Positions 1-11,419 are shown, counted from the stretch's first letter. The stretch: DNA of 64,000 bases from Odontocerum albicorne (GCA_949825065.1 OX463862.1:14069592-14133591), one strand, 5' to 3'. Made by a program: numbers and translations. Notes: generated from the letters alone by a model not told the origin.

Positions 1-665
1 CTGTAGATTTTTAAAATTTTGGTCTTTCTTATAATTATGTAATTTTTTATCATTCTGTTCTTTCTTATAATTCTGCGCTTTCGCGTAATTCTGTAGTTTC
101 TTATAATTATGTTATTTCTTATAATTCTGTAGTTTCTTATAATTCTGTGCTTTCGTATAATTCTGTACTTTCTTATAATTCTGTTCTTTCTTATAATTCT
201 GTAGTTTCTAATAATTATGTTCTTTCTTATAATTCTGTGCTTTCGTATAATTCTGTAGTTTCTTATAATTATGTTCTTTCGTATAATTCTATAGTTTCTT
301 ATAATTCTGTTCTTTCTTATAATTCTGTAGTTTCTTATAATTATGTTCTTTCTTATAATTCTGTAGTTTCTTATAATTCTGGTCTTTCTTATAACTATGC
401 AGTTTCCTATAATTCTGTTATTTTAACTCTGCAGTTTCATATAGTTATGTAGCTTGTTATATAATTATGTGTTATCTTTTAATTCTGTAGTTTCTTATAA
501 TTATGTTTATTCTTATAATTCTCCGGTTTCTTACATTTCTGTCGTTTCTTATACTTCTGTTCTTTATTTTATTTATGTTCTTTATTGTAATTCTGTTCTT
601 TATTTTAATTCAAGTCATTTCTTATAATTCTGGCATTTCATACAATTCTGTGTATAATTCTGTAG
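1..665. repeat. 18-bp minisatellite array
   Basis: About 35 imperfect copies of an 18-bp unit close to TTTCTTATAATTCTGTAG, decaying towards the right end. Because 18 is a multiple of three, the array stays open as a 6-residue peptide repeat (VLSYNS-like, 147-452 +). That reading frame is a by-product of periodicity and I do not treat it as a gene. The array probably begins left of the window. Confidence 0.93.
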
Positions 666-1004
666 TTTTTAAGACTCTATGAGGAACTAGTCAACTCTTT
701 GGCTTTTTTCTTTTTATTCACAATACAACATTTACAATTAAAATCGTCTTATAACAAGACCATTTGTGGAGTACAAAATCCGCAGAGAAATCATATTAAG
801 GGCTTATTATAAATGCGTCAACTATTTAACCAACATTGTCGACAATTTGGAAGCGTATACATTCAGTGAAAACACAAATCACAGTTGACATGCAAATTTA
901 CTTTACCGAGTAATTTTCTTAATGTTTTTCAACGTTTAAACAGGAATGCGAGAAGTTTAACAACATATAAATGTCAAAAAAATGTTGGTAATTTTTGACA
1001 AACG

Positions 1005-2235
1005 GGACCAAATGGATGTGTACGAGTATATACAAAAAGGATCCAACTCACAAAATATTTTTTAAATACATTTTTTAATTCGTATGTTAGTTACCCTTCA
1101 AAATATCTGAACTGGTGATTCAGACATATTGAGGAGCGTGACCGGGAGATTACAATGTATTCAGCTCCATTGATTGAGCCTTCGAATTGGAGTAGGCAAG
1201 GAACTCGCGATTCGACATCGCACGTGTTATACTTGAGAAAATGTAGCATGGTTCCTGTGACAGTTCACAAATTTGCCCCAATACAACCTTGTAATAACGT
1301 TCAGTAATTTTAATTATTTTATCAACTTTAATATAAGCCTCGATTCTAATAAATAGCAAGTTATTTAAATAAATACATTACATAAAACTAACAATAATGA
1401 GAAATTAATACATCTTGTGTCAGTTATATTAGCAAAAATGTGTCAGTTTGTTAAAATCAAATAATATTTGGTGACGTTTGTCAAAAGGGGATTATTATTA
1501 TTATTATTAGGGATGGGGTATACGATAATTGGATTTTCGATTTTTTTATACCTAAAATTAAATGTTCGTAATTATAATAGTATTAATTTATAGTGGATCT
1601 TGGCCTATTTAAAGATAGATACAAATCATACAATACATTAGAAAGTCAGTATAATGAAAATTAGTAATTAAAACGTCAGTTTAGAGAAAAACAATTTTTC
1701 GATTTATTAAAAAACGATTCGATTTGTAAAAAAAACGATTTTACCCCATCTCTTTGAGACATGACATTTCAAATGTCACATGGACCATCCTACATTTTCT
1801 CAAGTATAGTGATACTATTCACGTCTAGCGTGTATTATTATTGTAAGCAGACGAACTCTTTTCCCTGACGGGGTCATTTTTTTTAGTAAAATATCAGTTA
1901 AATGGATATTTCGTAGTAACAATACATCTTAAAAAATTGTTCCATATAAGTTTATACAAAGAGGTGTGATGTTTTCTTAATTACATCGTTGAAAATCTTA
2001 TAAAAACATTTAAATCCAACACACCTTATACGAGTATCATAATGTAATTGGCTTGAATTTTTTGAACGCAATTTTTTATTTACTGCTTGAATAAAATATT
2101 ATTTAGAATGTTAGACAACTAAATACATATGAGTCACATTTATCTACAGATCACTCTTACCAGAGTGTACAACCATAATAAAATATAGGTAAAATGTGAG
2201 TTGGGTTCTTTTTTCATAAATACGTCCAAATGTTA
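1005..2235. repeat. Repeat family X, interrupted by MITE-T
   Basis: Two segments flank MITE-T. The left one (about 1115-1227) matches 11700-11815: attcagacatattga, agcgtg, gagtaggca, actcgcg, cgcacgtgtt. An end motif close to GTGAGTTGGGTCCTTTTTGC occurs inverted at 1030-1060 and direct at 2195-2232. It recurs at 12008-12050, 30890-30935 (-) and 47635-47690. The inverted pair suggests terminal inverted repeats, but the boundaries and class are unknown. The 1005-1070 copy carries an inserted TACGAGTA octamer at 1021. Confidence 0.5.
1228..1808 (-). mobile_element. MITE-T, full length
   Basis: Non-autonomous TIR element of about 580 bp. It starts TATACTTGAGAAAATGTAGC and ends in the near inverted complement (ctacattttctcaagtata). 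Copies at 36115-36690 and 53493-54068 have almost the same length and content. All copies are bounded by TATA, fitting a TA (or TATA) target duplication as in Tc1/mariner-type MITEs. No coding capacity is visible. Confidence 0.85.
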
Positions 2236-2454
2236 ACAGAAAACTTGAGAATTTACAGAATAATTACTGCAAAAGACCAGCACGGTCGGGTCTCGTCGCA
2301 AGAATAATTTAACTTGTTCTTTGTCGTTGGAAAAGACTAACGATGTAAAAAAGAACACTGTAAATTTACAGGATTTTTCAAGTCCAAAAAATCGCTAAGT
2401 GTTTTGTATAATTTTAAATCTTATTTTGATTTGTTCATATAATATTTATATGAC

Positions 2455-2860
2455 AGAATACGGAACGAAATGATAAGGGATGAATGTGAACTTAAGGTTG
2501 ATGTATTAAATAATAACATGTTATGAAGAAGAGCATTCTGAGATGGTTTGGGTACATGGAACGAATGAATGAAGAAAGATTAACGAAACAAATAATAGTG
2601 CAAATGTGAGAGGAACGTGAGTAAGAAGAAGATCAAGGAAAGTGTGGTTGGATCAAGTGAATAATACTTTGAAAGAATTAAACTTAGAAAGTCAGAGAAA
2701 TCGTAGGATATGTATCAGAAGGTATATGGAAGTGGAAGAGGCTAAGGTTGTGTGTGTCGAGATAAGAAAGTTTGGCGCTCTATCTATATACCTATCCCGA
2801 CAGGTATATAGCGTTATGGTATGGATGTATATTTATATATGAAGGAGAAAATATGGTGGC
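2455..2860 (+). pseudogene. LINE-R reverse transcriptase C-terminal relic
   Basis: Translation in shifting frames resembles the C-terminal region of RTE-like LINEs: RNEMIRDECELKVDV, then a WFGHVERM-like segment, then a terminal block with a cccgacagg and gttatggtatg end that recurs at 32180-32270, 59195-59245 and elsewhere. The frame is broken by stops and indels and no catalytic motif remains. It is a 5'-truncated, decayed insertion. Confidence 0.7.
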
Positions 2861-3129
2861 AAATAAGATGTGAATGATTTGTGACAATATTTTAAAGTTT
2901 TAAGGGGAAATTTACAACGGTGTTGCGATAGTTTTTACAAAGACACATCAGTTTGCCGAAACTGAGTATTTATTTAATTTTTTTTTAAAGATTTTAGACA
3001 AACTCCTTAATTTTGTCATAAGAAAACAATTTTGTAGTTTAAAAAGAAAATGGACCACTGTTAACCGTTAGTTATATTGTATAAAAACGCATCAATTTGC
3101 CGAAACTGAGTATTCGTGATAACTTTTTT
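2861..3129. repeat. AT-rich stretch with imperfect direct repeat
   Basis: A segment containing tttgccgaaactgagtatt occurs at about 2950-2970 and again at about 3090-3110, roughly 140 bp apart. This indicates an old tandem duplication just before the 24-bp array. Nothing coding is seen. Confidence 0.5.
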
Positions 3130-3273
3130 GATGTTTTAGATTAGCCCTAATTTAATGTTTTAGAATAGCTCTAATTTGATGTTTTAGATTAGCTCTAATT
3201 TGATGTTTTAGATTAGCTCTAATTTGATGTTTTAGATTAGCTCTAATTTGATGTTTTAGATTAGCCCTAATTT
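3130..3273. repeat. 24-bp tandem repeat, six copies
   Basis: Unit close to GATGTTTTAGATTAGCTCTA plus ATTT. Three central copies are identical and outer copies carry one or two substitutions, so homogenisation is recent in the centre. Confidence 0.93.
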
Positions 3274-3427
3274 GGTCTAAAATATCCATTTTCATCGACC
3301 GATACAAATATCCTAGACAAATTCACGATAAAAGTGTACTTTTATAACTTTCCATGTTTTGTTTTACAAAAATGTACCATTTTAACCAAAATTTACCAAA
3401 TTTTTTTTAGTTTTTGGCAGAAGTTTG

Positions 3428-3722
3428 TTTTTGACCGATTTTTGTTTTCTTTTCCTCTCCACCATTACTTCCTTGTCTTTTAATTGATGATATTTCACTT
3501 CATATGAAAAATAATGTACAGGTAATTGTCTGTCTTTGTGGGGTTCGTGGGCATATGCTCACGTATGTGTTTATGGATTTCGTGGGGATGTATAGTCATC
3601 TGAATGATTTATGCAACCATGTAACTTGCTTCATTTACTTTTTTCTGGTTGGCTGGAATATATTGTAGCCTAGCAATAAGCCCGCCAGATTGTAGTTGCA
3701 ATAAAAGTGTTAAATAAATAAG
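3428..3722 (+). mobile_element. LINE-A 3' UTR and tail
   Basis: Matches the 3' region after the LINE-A stop codon (compare 63845-64000): ctctccaccat, tgatgatat, a ttgtctgtctttgtgg block, then the terminal ctggttggctgg, caataagcccgccag and a tail of ttaaataaata. The hairpin stem normally formed by TTGCC/GGCAA is degraded here. It is 5'-truncated with no coding part. Confidence 0.85.
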
Positions 3723-4875
3723 TTTGCTATGATTTTCATATGAATGAGAAAATAGAGTGTCACAAATAAACAAAACGGTAAGTAACTGTCCATGCAGTGA
3801 GACTAAAACTAGTTAATATTTTTCATCAACAATTTTTTTATCTAAAGTTAAGGTTTTAACTTTGTGGAATTAGAAAAATATTAGATAAGAATGTTAGACT
3901 TATAAAAGTTAATTGTTTAGTTATTACATTAATTAATCCAATAATCCCAGTGACACGCAGTCTTACCTTACATCACGAGGTTCACTTCCGACTCTTTATA
4001 TACTCGTATATTTTGAGATGACCTACTTTCGACTATTATCAATATAGTCGATCAATGCACGATACATATAAACCAATGAAGTGACGTATTCACAGAATAA
4101 ACCTTATTCGATCGGGTACCTTATCAGGTGTGAATTAACTGGATTTAACACTTGCCACCCTGTGATGGATAGCGAATGGCCAGGACTTATATTTAATTTG
4201 ATTATTTGACGTTTTAATACATAATAAAAAAAATTTATAGCTAATTATAAAAAAATAACCTAGCAGATTTTGCATAATTTTAATTTAAAACATACATTTT
4301 TCCCTGTACTTTCAACGTCCAGCATCGTGGCTGAAGGATTTTTTTAGCACAGTAAGGCAAGTGTTAAGTTAAGTTTGTTCCCAAGTTATAACAAATTTTA
4401 AACTGGTCCTTTTTCGGTCTCGAGTGAAAGGATATAAGGACTGCGTGAGTCCATCATTATTGCCCTCAAATTAAACCGCATTTTTTAAATAGCTCAGAAC
4501 TAACTCACGCAAACTTGGGCACTGAACACTCGACCTTTACGGAGAAGTTCCGCGTGTTTGAGCGTTGAAAATATTTTCCTTTTTTTTTTCTTAAATTTCC
4601 AGACGTTTTTTTTAACTTGAACGCATTCTTCAACAAAGGTTTTGTTAGTGGTAAACTTCTTGGTGAAATTGAAAAAGTTGTTATTGGATTTAACACTTAA
4701 CTATTTGACAGTTAGTAAAAGTTACCGCAGGCCGTATGTAAGGTTATCGTTTTGTGATAATGAGATATTTCTGTCAATTCTTATAAGTTTTCAATTAATG
4801 AAAAATATAATGTAAATTAAATTGTCGTCCAAGAGCTTTCTATGAATTATGTTTGTTAACTTTTTTCTTAGTAAA
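3723..4875. other. No recognised feature
   Basis: A+T-rich sequence with many stops in all frames. One TACTCGTA octamer lies at 4001-4008. I see no repeat match within the window and no gene. Confidence 0.5.
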
Positions 4876-4907
4876 CGACGTCCGTGGTTTAGTTAGTCAG
4901 ACGTTGG

Positions 4908-5545
4908 ACTATCTTGACCTATGCTGCACCCGTTTGGGGTAGTGTGAGCAACACGGACCACCTGAAACTCCAGAGAGTGCAGAACAAGGCATTCAAGATA
5001 TCTTTTAACGCCCATCTCAGAACAAACCTTACCCGACTTCACGCCGAACAGCGAGAAGAAACCCTACAACACCACATCCTCGCTTGGACCATGAAGTTCT
5101 ATAAAAGTCAACAAAATCACAGCAATCCCTTAGTCGCTGCCCTGGGGGCTTACGAGAGTAAATCCGACCTACCCTTCCGTTATAAGCACAAGCTCCCGAA
5201 GCATTATCTGTTGGCTGACTAGTCCACCTACAGTATTAGCTGGGACGACCAAGGTTTGAGTGAATGTGATGGAATACAAGTAGCCTGAACGAGTGGACTT
5301 ATTTTTGCTAAATAATTAGTGTAAGAATTATTATCTAGTTATAAGTAGTATGTAGGTGTTAATTATTTCTAAGATCTCATATATTAAGATTAAATAAATA
5401 AAATAAAATGATACGTAGGAAAATAAGATGAAGTAAGTGCATAAATGATAACATATAATTAAGATTAGTTAAGTAATAAATGTGTATATAGGTATAGCTT
5501 TGACAAATGTTTGTACAATAATTTACTTTGTTTAATAAAAAAAAG
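4908..5545 (+). mobile_element. Jockey-type LINE, 5'-truncated
   Basis: Ends in aataaaaaaaa and is bracketed by a perfect 12-bp target-site duplication GTCAGACGTTGG at 4896-4907 and 5546-5557. It contains a short open C-terminal RT piece and an approximately 320-bp 3' UTR. That UTR recurs at 24427-24672 (+) and 50471-50818 (-), with a piece at 20094-20165 (-). Confidence 0.92.
4914..5222 (+). pseudogene. Jockey reverse transcriptase C-terminus
   Basis: A 102-residue open frame whose ATG is incidental, since the element is 5'-truncated. It carries the Jockey-clade signature LTYAAPVWG-like (TYAAPVWGSVSNTDHLKLQR), followed by KLQRVQNKAFKIS and NPLVAALGAY. This is the segment after the RT catalytic core, so the F/YADD motif is absent. 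It ends in a natural stop, so the 3' end is intact. It cannot encode an active enzyme. Confidence 0.88.
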
Positions 5546-5699
5546 GTCAGACGTTGGTCTACAAACACTGTGTTTAGGGTTCGATTGCCGATGGTGCCCG
5601 TAACAAAATAAGAAAAAAGGGTTTCCAGTCTAGTTCGAGTTCGGCCGATCTCAATACTCGCATGCCCTAGAAGTGTGAGAATTGTTGCCTCTCCATGTT

Positions 5700-8007
5700 T
5701 GCTTGTATTTCCAGCACGTACGATAACGAACAGTGGCTTACTTGTCTACTCCGGTGGTTCTTAGCTCAAAGTCTCCATTGTTGGAGCAGAAAGTTTTTAG
5801 TTACGCTCTACAACATATCGGCATACTCAATTTAGATATGTTGATGAGAATCACACGAATGTAACTGAACAAAAAACTATATTATAATAGAATAAAAAGG
5901 GCCATTTATATTGCGCCGTTTAGCACTATAAAAATTGCGACCATTCGATAAGGTACTTTCCTGCATCTGTTTATTACCAGAAAAAATATATTTGGCAAGA
6001 AAACCGTAGAAAATAAAGGTATCATAGACTCATAGTGGGAAAAGGTTTTCAGACCTCATTTGCCCTAGAGGTTTCATGCGTTTTTTTCTTCATATTCCGG
6101 CCTTTCAGCTTCTTTTAAACCTCCCAGTAGTAGTAAATAACACATACGTTTTTTACTTTATAAAATCTAGCCCATCAGTGCCACTAACCTTCAACAATCG
6201 GAAGAAGGTCTGAAAATCAGTTATAAAAATTGATGTTTAGATGCTGTATACAGAGAAGATTATCCGGAGAAAGTATCTAAATGTAATTTAATTTTTGTTG
6301 GACTTTTCCCTTCTTTCGAAAGAAACTTGATAATTTCGTGACATTCAATTTTTAACATTTAAGAATATAACGAAACAACACTTCTTCCATAGGCTATATT
6401 TGACGTACTACTACTGATGGTTAAGGTATCAAATTTTAACTGTAACATTGTTTAGCCATGTGTATGTAGGCTAAGACAACCTGGTATCGTTCCATACACG
6501 CTCTGATTTGTTCAAGCTGGGAACATTTCAACTTAAGTGGTTGGTTATTCAATGGAAAAAGAAATATTTAAGTCCATGCGTGCAATACAATTGAGGATAA
6601 CTGAAACGCATGAATATAAGAATAAAAATAAGGAGGAAAGAGGTAGAAGAAATAATTAAATAATAATAAATCCTTCAATCGCACGCACCAAAAGGTGGAT
6701 TTGTAGCAATAAATACATCGAAGTTGTCATATCCTTTCGTGGTAATCGAAATATGACCGTGTTATCTGCGGAGTCTGCTCCCGCTGTTCGGGATGCTGGA
6801 TGGATGCAGTCAGTGGCAGTACACACGGCAGGACCCTCGGGGGTCGGAGGTTTGATGAATTGGGAGGATCGAGGATCGATGTCTGCATTGTTGAAAATAT
6901 TTTTCGACCATTGCTAAATATATTGCAGTGTTAAGGATTAATTTTTAGTCTGTTTTAAATGGAGTATAAACAGATTCAATAAAATATGTATAACGTCAAC
7001 ACAAGATTAAAAGCCAAATCGGATTAAATTTATGCAATGGAAAAGTATTGTATTCGCAATAACATTTTTAACGATTTCTATCAATTTGTGAGCGTTTTTT
7101 TATGTCTTAAGTAACTAGTGAATGATCGAATATTTAACTATAAATTACTTTGCTATTCCACTAATTGCATTTTGTCCCGCGACATGTGTTTCTACGTCCT
7201 ATCCCGAGGCGCTCTTTAGGTGGAATGATGGGGGAACATCGGAACGAGCGGACCATCATTACATCTGTAAAATGATTCAGGATAGGAGGTAAAGACGTAT
7301 TGAGCGGGGATTAATATAATTCGTGGTATAATGAAATAATTTATTGATAAATAATCTAATGTGTAGTTCCACAAAGGCGAAATCTTTGATAAATGAGTGA
7401 AAGGTCCCTTTATAAATATAATGAAACTGATTTAAGTACTCTTTTTTGGTGTTATGTGATTGAGAACGGGTCTAGCTAAACAAGGAAGCGCTTTGTAAAA
7501 CAGAACAGCAGTATATACTATATATCAGTAAGCTCCTTTTAAGGAAGGCAGAGAGGACATATATCCACGCAGTTTTGTCCGCGCACACAGTTCTCCCCTC
7601 CATATAATTCATATCACATGTTCTTTTGTTCATCATGCTTCTTTCCCTCAGTTTAGTTTTTTTGCACCCTATTCTCAGTCTGTCTTGTTTCAGACATATC
7701 TATTTATTTCGTGAGTCTTTCGTAACTCTTTCTCTTAATGTAGCCAAATAATCTCAAAAGTACTTTAACTTATTTCTTTATTATTTTATGATTTAATATA
7801 AAGTTATATTTATAAAATAACAACATAATGTAAAACATGGTATTGCAAATAACAGGCTTTGTATTTAGAATCCAATAAACTAGGCAATTGCCTGTGTATT
7901 TAGATCAATATTTTCATATAAATAAATTTACGACCAGGACCATCAACTGAAAAAAAGTTGCAATACATTATTTACAGTCCTTAACATTGTGGAGGTTTAA
8001 TGATATT
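5700..8007. other. Long stretch without recognised genes
   Basis: Mostly A+T-rich. A 5905-5950 segment (gcgccgtttag) resembles the family Z end. A G+C-richer island at 6765-6870 and another at 7165-7260 stand out, but neither gives a convincing exon or repeat match. The 7300-7350 segment loosely resembles 61115-61160. Confidence 0.45.
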
Positions 8008-8195
8008 GTAATTTATTTTATCAAACACTGTTTATTCCACGCTATGTAACAGTATTACTCTACTGGTTTCAAAGCTTTCACCTCATCTTCAGTCTTGTTT
8101 GTGCTTCCCTCATCACAAAGTGAAAGCTTTGAAACTGGAAAGGTTATAATTTTACATAAAGTGGAATAAACAGTGTTTGATAAAACAAATTACAA
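8008..8195. mobile_element. FB foldback element
   Basis: The left arm (atcaaacactgtttattcca, then ggtttcaaagctttcacc) is answered by a complementary right arm (gtgaaagctttgaaac, then tggaataaacagtgtttgat). It forms a hairpin with arms of about 80-90 bp and a short loop. Homologous to 61703-61926. The sequence just upstream (cagtccttaacattgtggagg) is also shared between copies. Confidence 0.85.
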
Positions 8196-8680
8196 TAAAT
8201 TGTAATATTTGAAATCTAGTCGTTTAGTATGTTTTTAAATTTTTTGAAAATTTTCTATTGATTCCGGTATATCTAATATTGAACTGTTATGTACACACGT
8301 TGCCAACCTGTAAATAACAGAACCTCAGACCATAGATAACCAGTAGCTTGTAATGATGAAGTTTGTCACCGTGCATCATAATTGGTTTATCGGTGCAGTA
8401 GAGTCTCACGTTAAATCCAAAATAGTTAACGAGCCTCGTAATTACGTATTAAATTGGATTTCATACAGCAATATGCTTGCTTGTCAGTCATTTATATTGG
8501 TTTTGCTTAAATAAGTGCACGTTAAGCCACTGCTAAATACTTCAGTATTTTGTAAACCATCGGATTTTTTTCGTATTTTTGCATTATAAATATGTTGTAT
8601 GATAAATCAAAATATAAGTTTATAATGAAATTTATTTATTGAATATATATTCGACACTTGAGTGTTCTTTAAAATCTATA

Positions 8681-9080
8681 GCAGACGTGGGCAAATGCGG
8701 CTCTTCGTTGGGTTAAGTGCGGCTCCCAATGTCTATTATAAAAATATAGATACTTTCTTTCCCCATTATACTTGTATTTTCGCGATTTTCCTTTCTTGTA
8801 ACGTTGTAAATGAAAAGATGCGCATGTATGAATGCAACTGTCAAAGACGCAAGTATTGGTGTATACGTGTGTGCTGTGATTTCAATGTGTGGGGTGCGCG
8901 CGCATCTCCTGCCTCTTTATGTGCGCAAACCACGCAAACCGTATTCTGCGCTATTTTTATATTTTCTTACGAGTTTATGTGTATTTTTATACTTTATATA
9001 GCAATTGAGATTTGTGTAGAATATGTAATAAATTAGAATTAGTGTATTTAATATTACGTGAGAACGTGACTATGGTGTGG
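8681..9080 (+). mobile_element. Probable hAT-type terminus
   Basis: Begins CAGACGTGGGCAAATGCGGC, which resembles hAT terminal repeats of the CAG-G(T)GGGCAAA-TGCGGC type. A degraded matching region (gtgtggctctt) lies at 9075 next to a (TA)n tract, but no complete right TIR is seen. The long frame 8662-9036 has no family resemblance and is probably chance. Confidence 0.4.
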
Positions 9081-9082
9081 CT

Positions 9083-9088
<6 letters not shown>

Positions 9089-9122
<34 letters not shown>
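9089..9122. repeat. (TA)n microsatellite
   Basis: About 17 uninterrupted TA dinucleotides. Confidence 0.97.
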
Positions 9123-9126
<4 letters not shown>

Positions 9127-9175
9127 ATCCTGAATGTGTCTATTGCAATGTACAACTGTCGATAGCGACTCGTTT

Positions 9176-9268
9176 ATTTATTTAAAATTTCATTGTAAAA
9201 ACAATCTGGTGGACTAATTGCCAGGTGACAATCTCTTCCAACCAACCAGACAAAAGTAAATAAATAAA
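9176..9268 (-). mobile_element. LINE-A 3' tail fragment
   Basis: Reverse-strand LINE-A end: tttatttatttaaa tail, caatctggtgg, ttgccaggtgacaat hairpin, then ccaaccaaccagacaaaag. Only the last 90 bp remain. It abuts the deleted mariner at 9279. Confidence 0.75.
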
Positions 9269-9278
9269 GTTAATAAAG

Positions 9279-9824
9279 GGTCTTTCAAATTGAGCGTTTT
9301 TTTTTATTCTTGGATAACACACAGATGGTGTTGCAAACTTGCCTTGGTCTTGTGACATTTGAGAAGTGTAATGTATGACATCTATAAAAATGGAGTCGTA
9401 TACAATACAACAACGCGTTCAAATTAAGAATTATTTTATGTATTGTAATCTCCGGAAACGGTGATGTTTGGTAATTGGCCACCAAGATGATGTGATCTGA
9501 CACCGTTGGACTAATATCTTTGTGGTTACGTGAAAAATCAGGTCTATAAGAATGACCCCCAATCAATTCCTAAGCTGAAGGACGAAATTATTTGCGTTAT
9601 TTGTGAGTTAGATCCGCAATTATGCCAAAATGTCATCGAAAATTTTGTCAAAAGAGTGGACATCTGTGGATCTGCAGAAGGTGGACATTTGGCGGATATT
9701 GTTTTTTGTGCTTAAATGTCATACTTCAATGACTAATAAAAAGTTTTTTGAAATCAAAGCAAATTGTGTGTTTTCTTCAAGAATAAATTTTTTTTTTTAA
9801 AAAACCCGCTCGATTTGAAAGACC
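9279..9824 (+). mobile_element. Internally deleted mariner element
   Basis: TIRs: left GGTCTTTCAAATTGAGCG; right, read inward, GGTCTTTCAAATCGAGCG. TA follows the right end at 9825. Inside are the transposase N-terminus (9392 on, MESYTIQQRVQIK) and its C-terminus, with the DNA-binding and most catalytic parts deleted. At about 545 bp this is a typical non-autonomous mariner derivative. Confidence 0.85.
9470..9715 (+). pseudogene. Mariner transposase C-terminal relic
   Basis: Reads NWPPR-CDLTPLD with a stop at the dash and another soon after, then GYVKNQVYKNDPQSIPKL and CQNVIENFVKRVDIC to a natural stop. CDLTPLD corresponds to the last catalytic aspartate region of mariner (PDLTPLDYFLWG in relatives). 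The first two catalytic aspartates are absent, so the protein is dead. The open part 9530-9715 starts at an internal Met and is not a gene start. Confidence 0.85.
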
Positions 9825-9889
9825 TATGACCTACCTACCTATGAATACCACACACATACTCGTACACTACATTCCACCTAAACCCGAAT

Positions 9890-10195
9890 GTGTTACTATT
9901 ATATGTCGGAAGATCTACTAAGGTTTCTTTATAAAGTAGTATGTCTTTTCTTGTAAAGTTTTGTGCGGTTTTCTTACCAAACATGTTTTTTTTAATATAT
10001 ACAAATGCGGAGAAGTTTCTAAGCTTATGGCCGCAGTCATCACTTTCCTATCCTTAACCTTATTTTTTTGTAATATTTTAATTTGTCAATAATATTGAGT
10101 TCGAATCCGGAGTTAGAAAAACCTTAAAAGAGTCTGTTCTCTAAACAGCACTATATAAATTGTCCGGCCATACTGTTGAATATGTTTGAATCACC
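9890..10195 (+). repeat. Repeat family Z
   Basis: Shares ordered blocks with 33645-33830 (gaagatct, gcggttttcttaccaaa, tatggc(c/t)gcag, catcactttcctatcc) and partly with 14995-15125. Its right end (gtctgttctctaaacagc, actatataaatt) is the inverse of the element end at 11574, 15825 and 62645. Class unknown; coding is not visible. Confidence 0.55.
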
Positions 10196-10311
10196 ATTTT
10201 GAATACTCTGAAGAGTATCAAATGAATTAATTAATTAAGAAAATTTAAGAAAAAGTTGATAGTAAAGCGAAAGCCCAAAATGAGTTAAGGTTTACGTATG
10301 CTATCGTGGGA

Positions 10312-11016
10312 TTGTATTGTATTACACTTTTGTTGTGTAGAGTACAACCTGGCGGGTTTATTGCCAAGTGGAAATATCTTTCAACCAACCAGAAATATGC
10401 TAAAGAGGCCTTAAGGCCGAGGCCACACCAAAATGCTTCGTTAGGTGCTAAGCTAGATTTTACGTGACTCATATACTAGGTGACTTCATGCCTGGACACA
10501 CCAAAGTGCTACGCACAAATTCATTTGACAGTTGGGAGCGGTTGAGTCAACACACGATGTCACTCTCAAAACTAACCAATTTCATTATAACTTACCTTAT
10601 CTTTATTTACTTTCTGTGCAACTTCATTCCAAAGTGATTTTATTACAGGTACATTTTTCTATAATTTGCTCGATGGGTTCCACAAAGGCTCCCTTTTATT
10701 CACAGCTGTCAATAAAACTTCCGTCATCTTGTAAATTAACCAACACGTATGTTCGCTAGGAGATTCACTCGATGACTAATCGTCATGCAGCGTGGCGCGA
10801 AGCGTGCAGTGTGGCCACTGCGATAGTATGCGGTACGTTGGTTTGCTAGGACATGTCGCCTAACTTGCAACATAGCTCTAAGCATCAAGCGAGGCTCCTT
10901 TCTGTGTGGCCGAGGCTTCAGTGAAAACCAGACTGGAATCTTTTTTACAAAATCTGAGTTCTAACGTGAATCGAACCCGGGTTGGGACACAAGCGTCTTA
11001 CCAACTAAGCCACGGA
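10312..11016 (-). mobile_element. SINE-A, split by MITE-G
   Basis: Reverse-strand SINE-A. The tail at 10312-10410 has gtattgtattacactt, caacctggcggg and ttccaaccaaccag-like blocks. The head at 10920-11016 has gtgaaaaccagactggaatc, then a B box reading aatcgaacccg and an A-box region taccaactaagccacgg. The interruption lies exactly at the TTAA of the SINE body. Confidence 0.92.
10415..10916. mobile_element. MITE-G, full length in SINE-A
   Basis: 502 bp with inverted ends: GGCCGAGGCCACACC left, and GCCTCGGCCACACAG reading inward from the right. It sits between TTAA (10411-10414) and TTCA (10917-10920), a likely TTAA duplication with one mutation, suggesting piggyBac-type insertion. It is homologous to 55073-55556 (inverted) and, in short form, 23195-23408. 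No coding capacity. Confidence 0.82.
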
Positions 11017-11419
11017 TACTAACTAACCCATCATACATATTCAGAATGATAGTGATGATTTTACTTGTTATTTACATTTTTATTTCATTCTTTATACCAA
11101 TACAAATAACTATGTTAATTTTTATATTTCATATAAACAAAACACCTTCTATCCACCTGCCGGACCTCGGGGGAGGAGTGGCATCCGTAGTACATGTCGG
11201 AGTCGCGTGCAAGTGGTAGACACTGATTGATTGTATTATCTTAGTTCGAGAAGAGAAGGTCTAATGGTATGAAGTACCGTTGAAACAGAAGATCGTTACC
11301 AGAATACCACACCTGCTTGAACTATTGTATTTTTATTTGACATTTTTTCTTTTAACATTTTTTGTAAATATATGAAAAGACCCAACCCTCAAAACACTTT
11401 GAGTATTTTGAAAATGTCG

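Larger units (their letters stand above)
4877..5690 (+). mobile_element. SINE-B (tRNA-derived), split by Jockey
   Basis: Head at 4877-4907 (gacgtccgtggtttagttag, A-box-like) and continuation at 5546-5690, with a B box ggttcgattgcc at about 5580. The body (gggtttccagtct, ctcaatactcgcatg) recurs at 37887-38065. The interrupting Jockey insertion is flanked by a duplicated 12-mer. SINE-B differs from SINE-A after the tRNA-like head and lacks the LINE-A tail. Confidence 0.75.

Noticed and set aside
147..452. 101-residue ORF VLSYNS repeats
   Set aside because: It is an 18-bp minisatellite read in frame; the repeat continues outside the frame with no gene signals.
4505..4696. 63-residue minus ORF
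   Set aside because: Lysine/serine-rich, poly(T)-derived, no similarity.
5640..5660. TACTCGCA in SINE-B as another inserted octamer
   Set aside because: It is present in both SINE-B copies and differs in one base, so it is part of the SINE consensus rather than an insertion.
8662..9036. 124-residue ORF
   Set aside because: Crosses a hAT-like terminus, has no family resemblance, and unequal A+T-rich codon use suggests chance.
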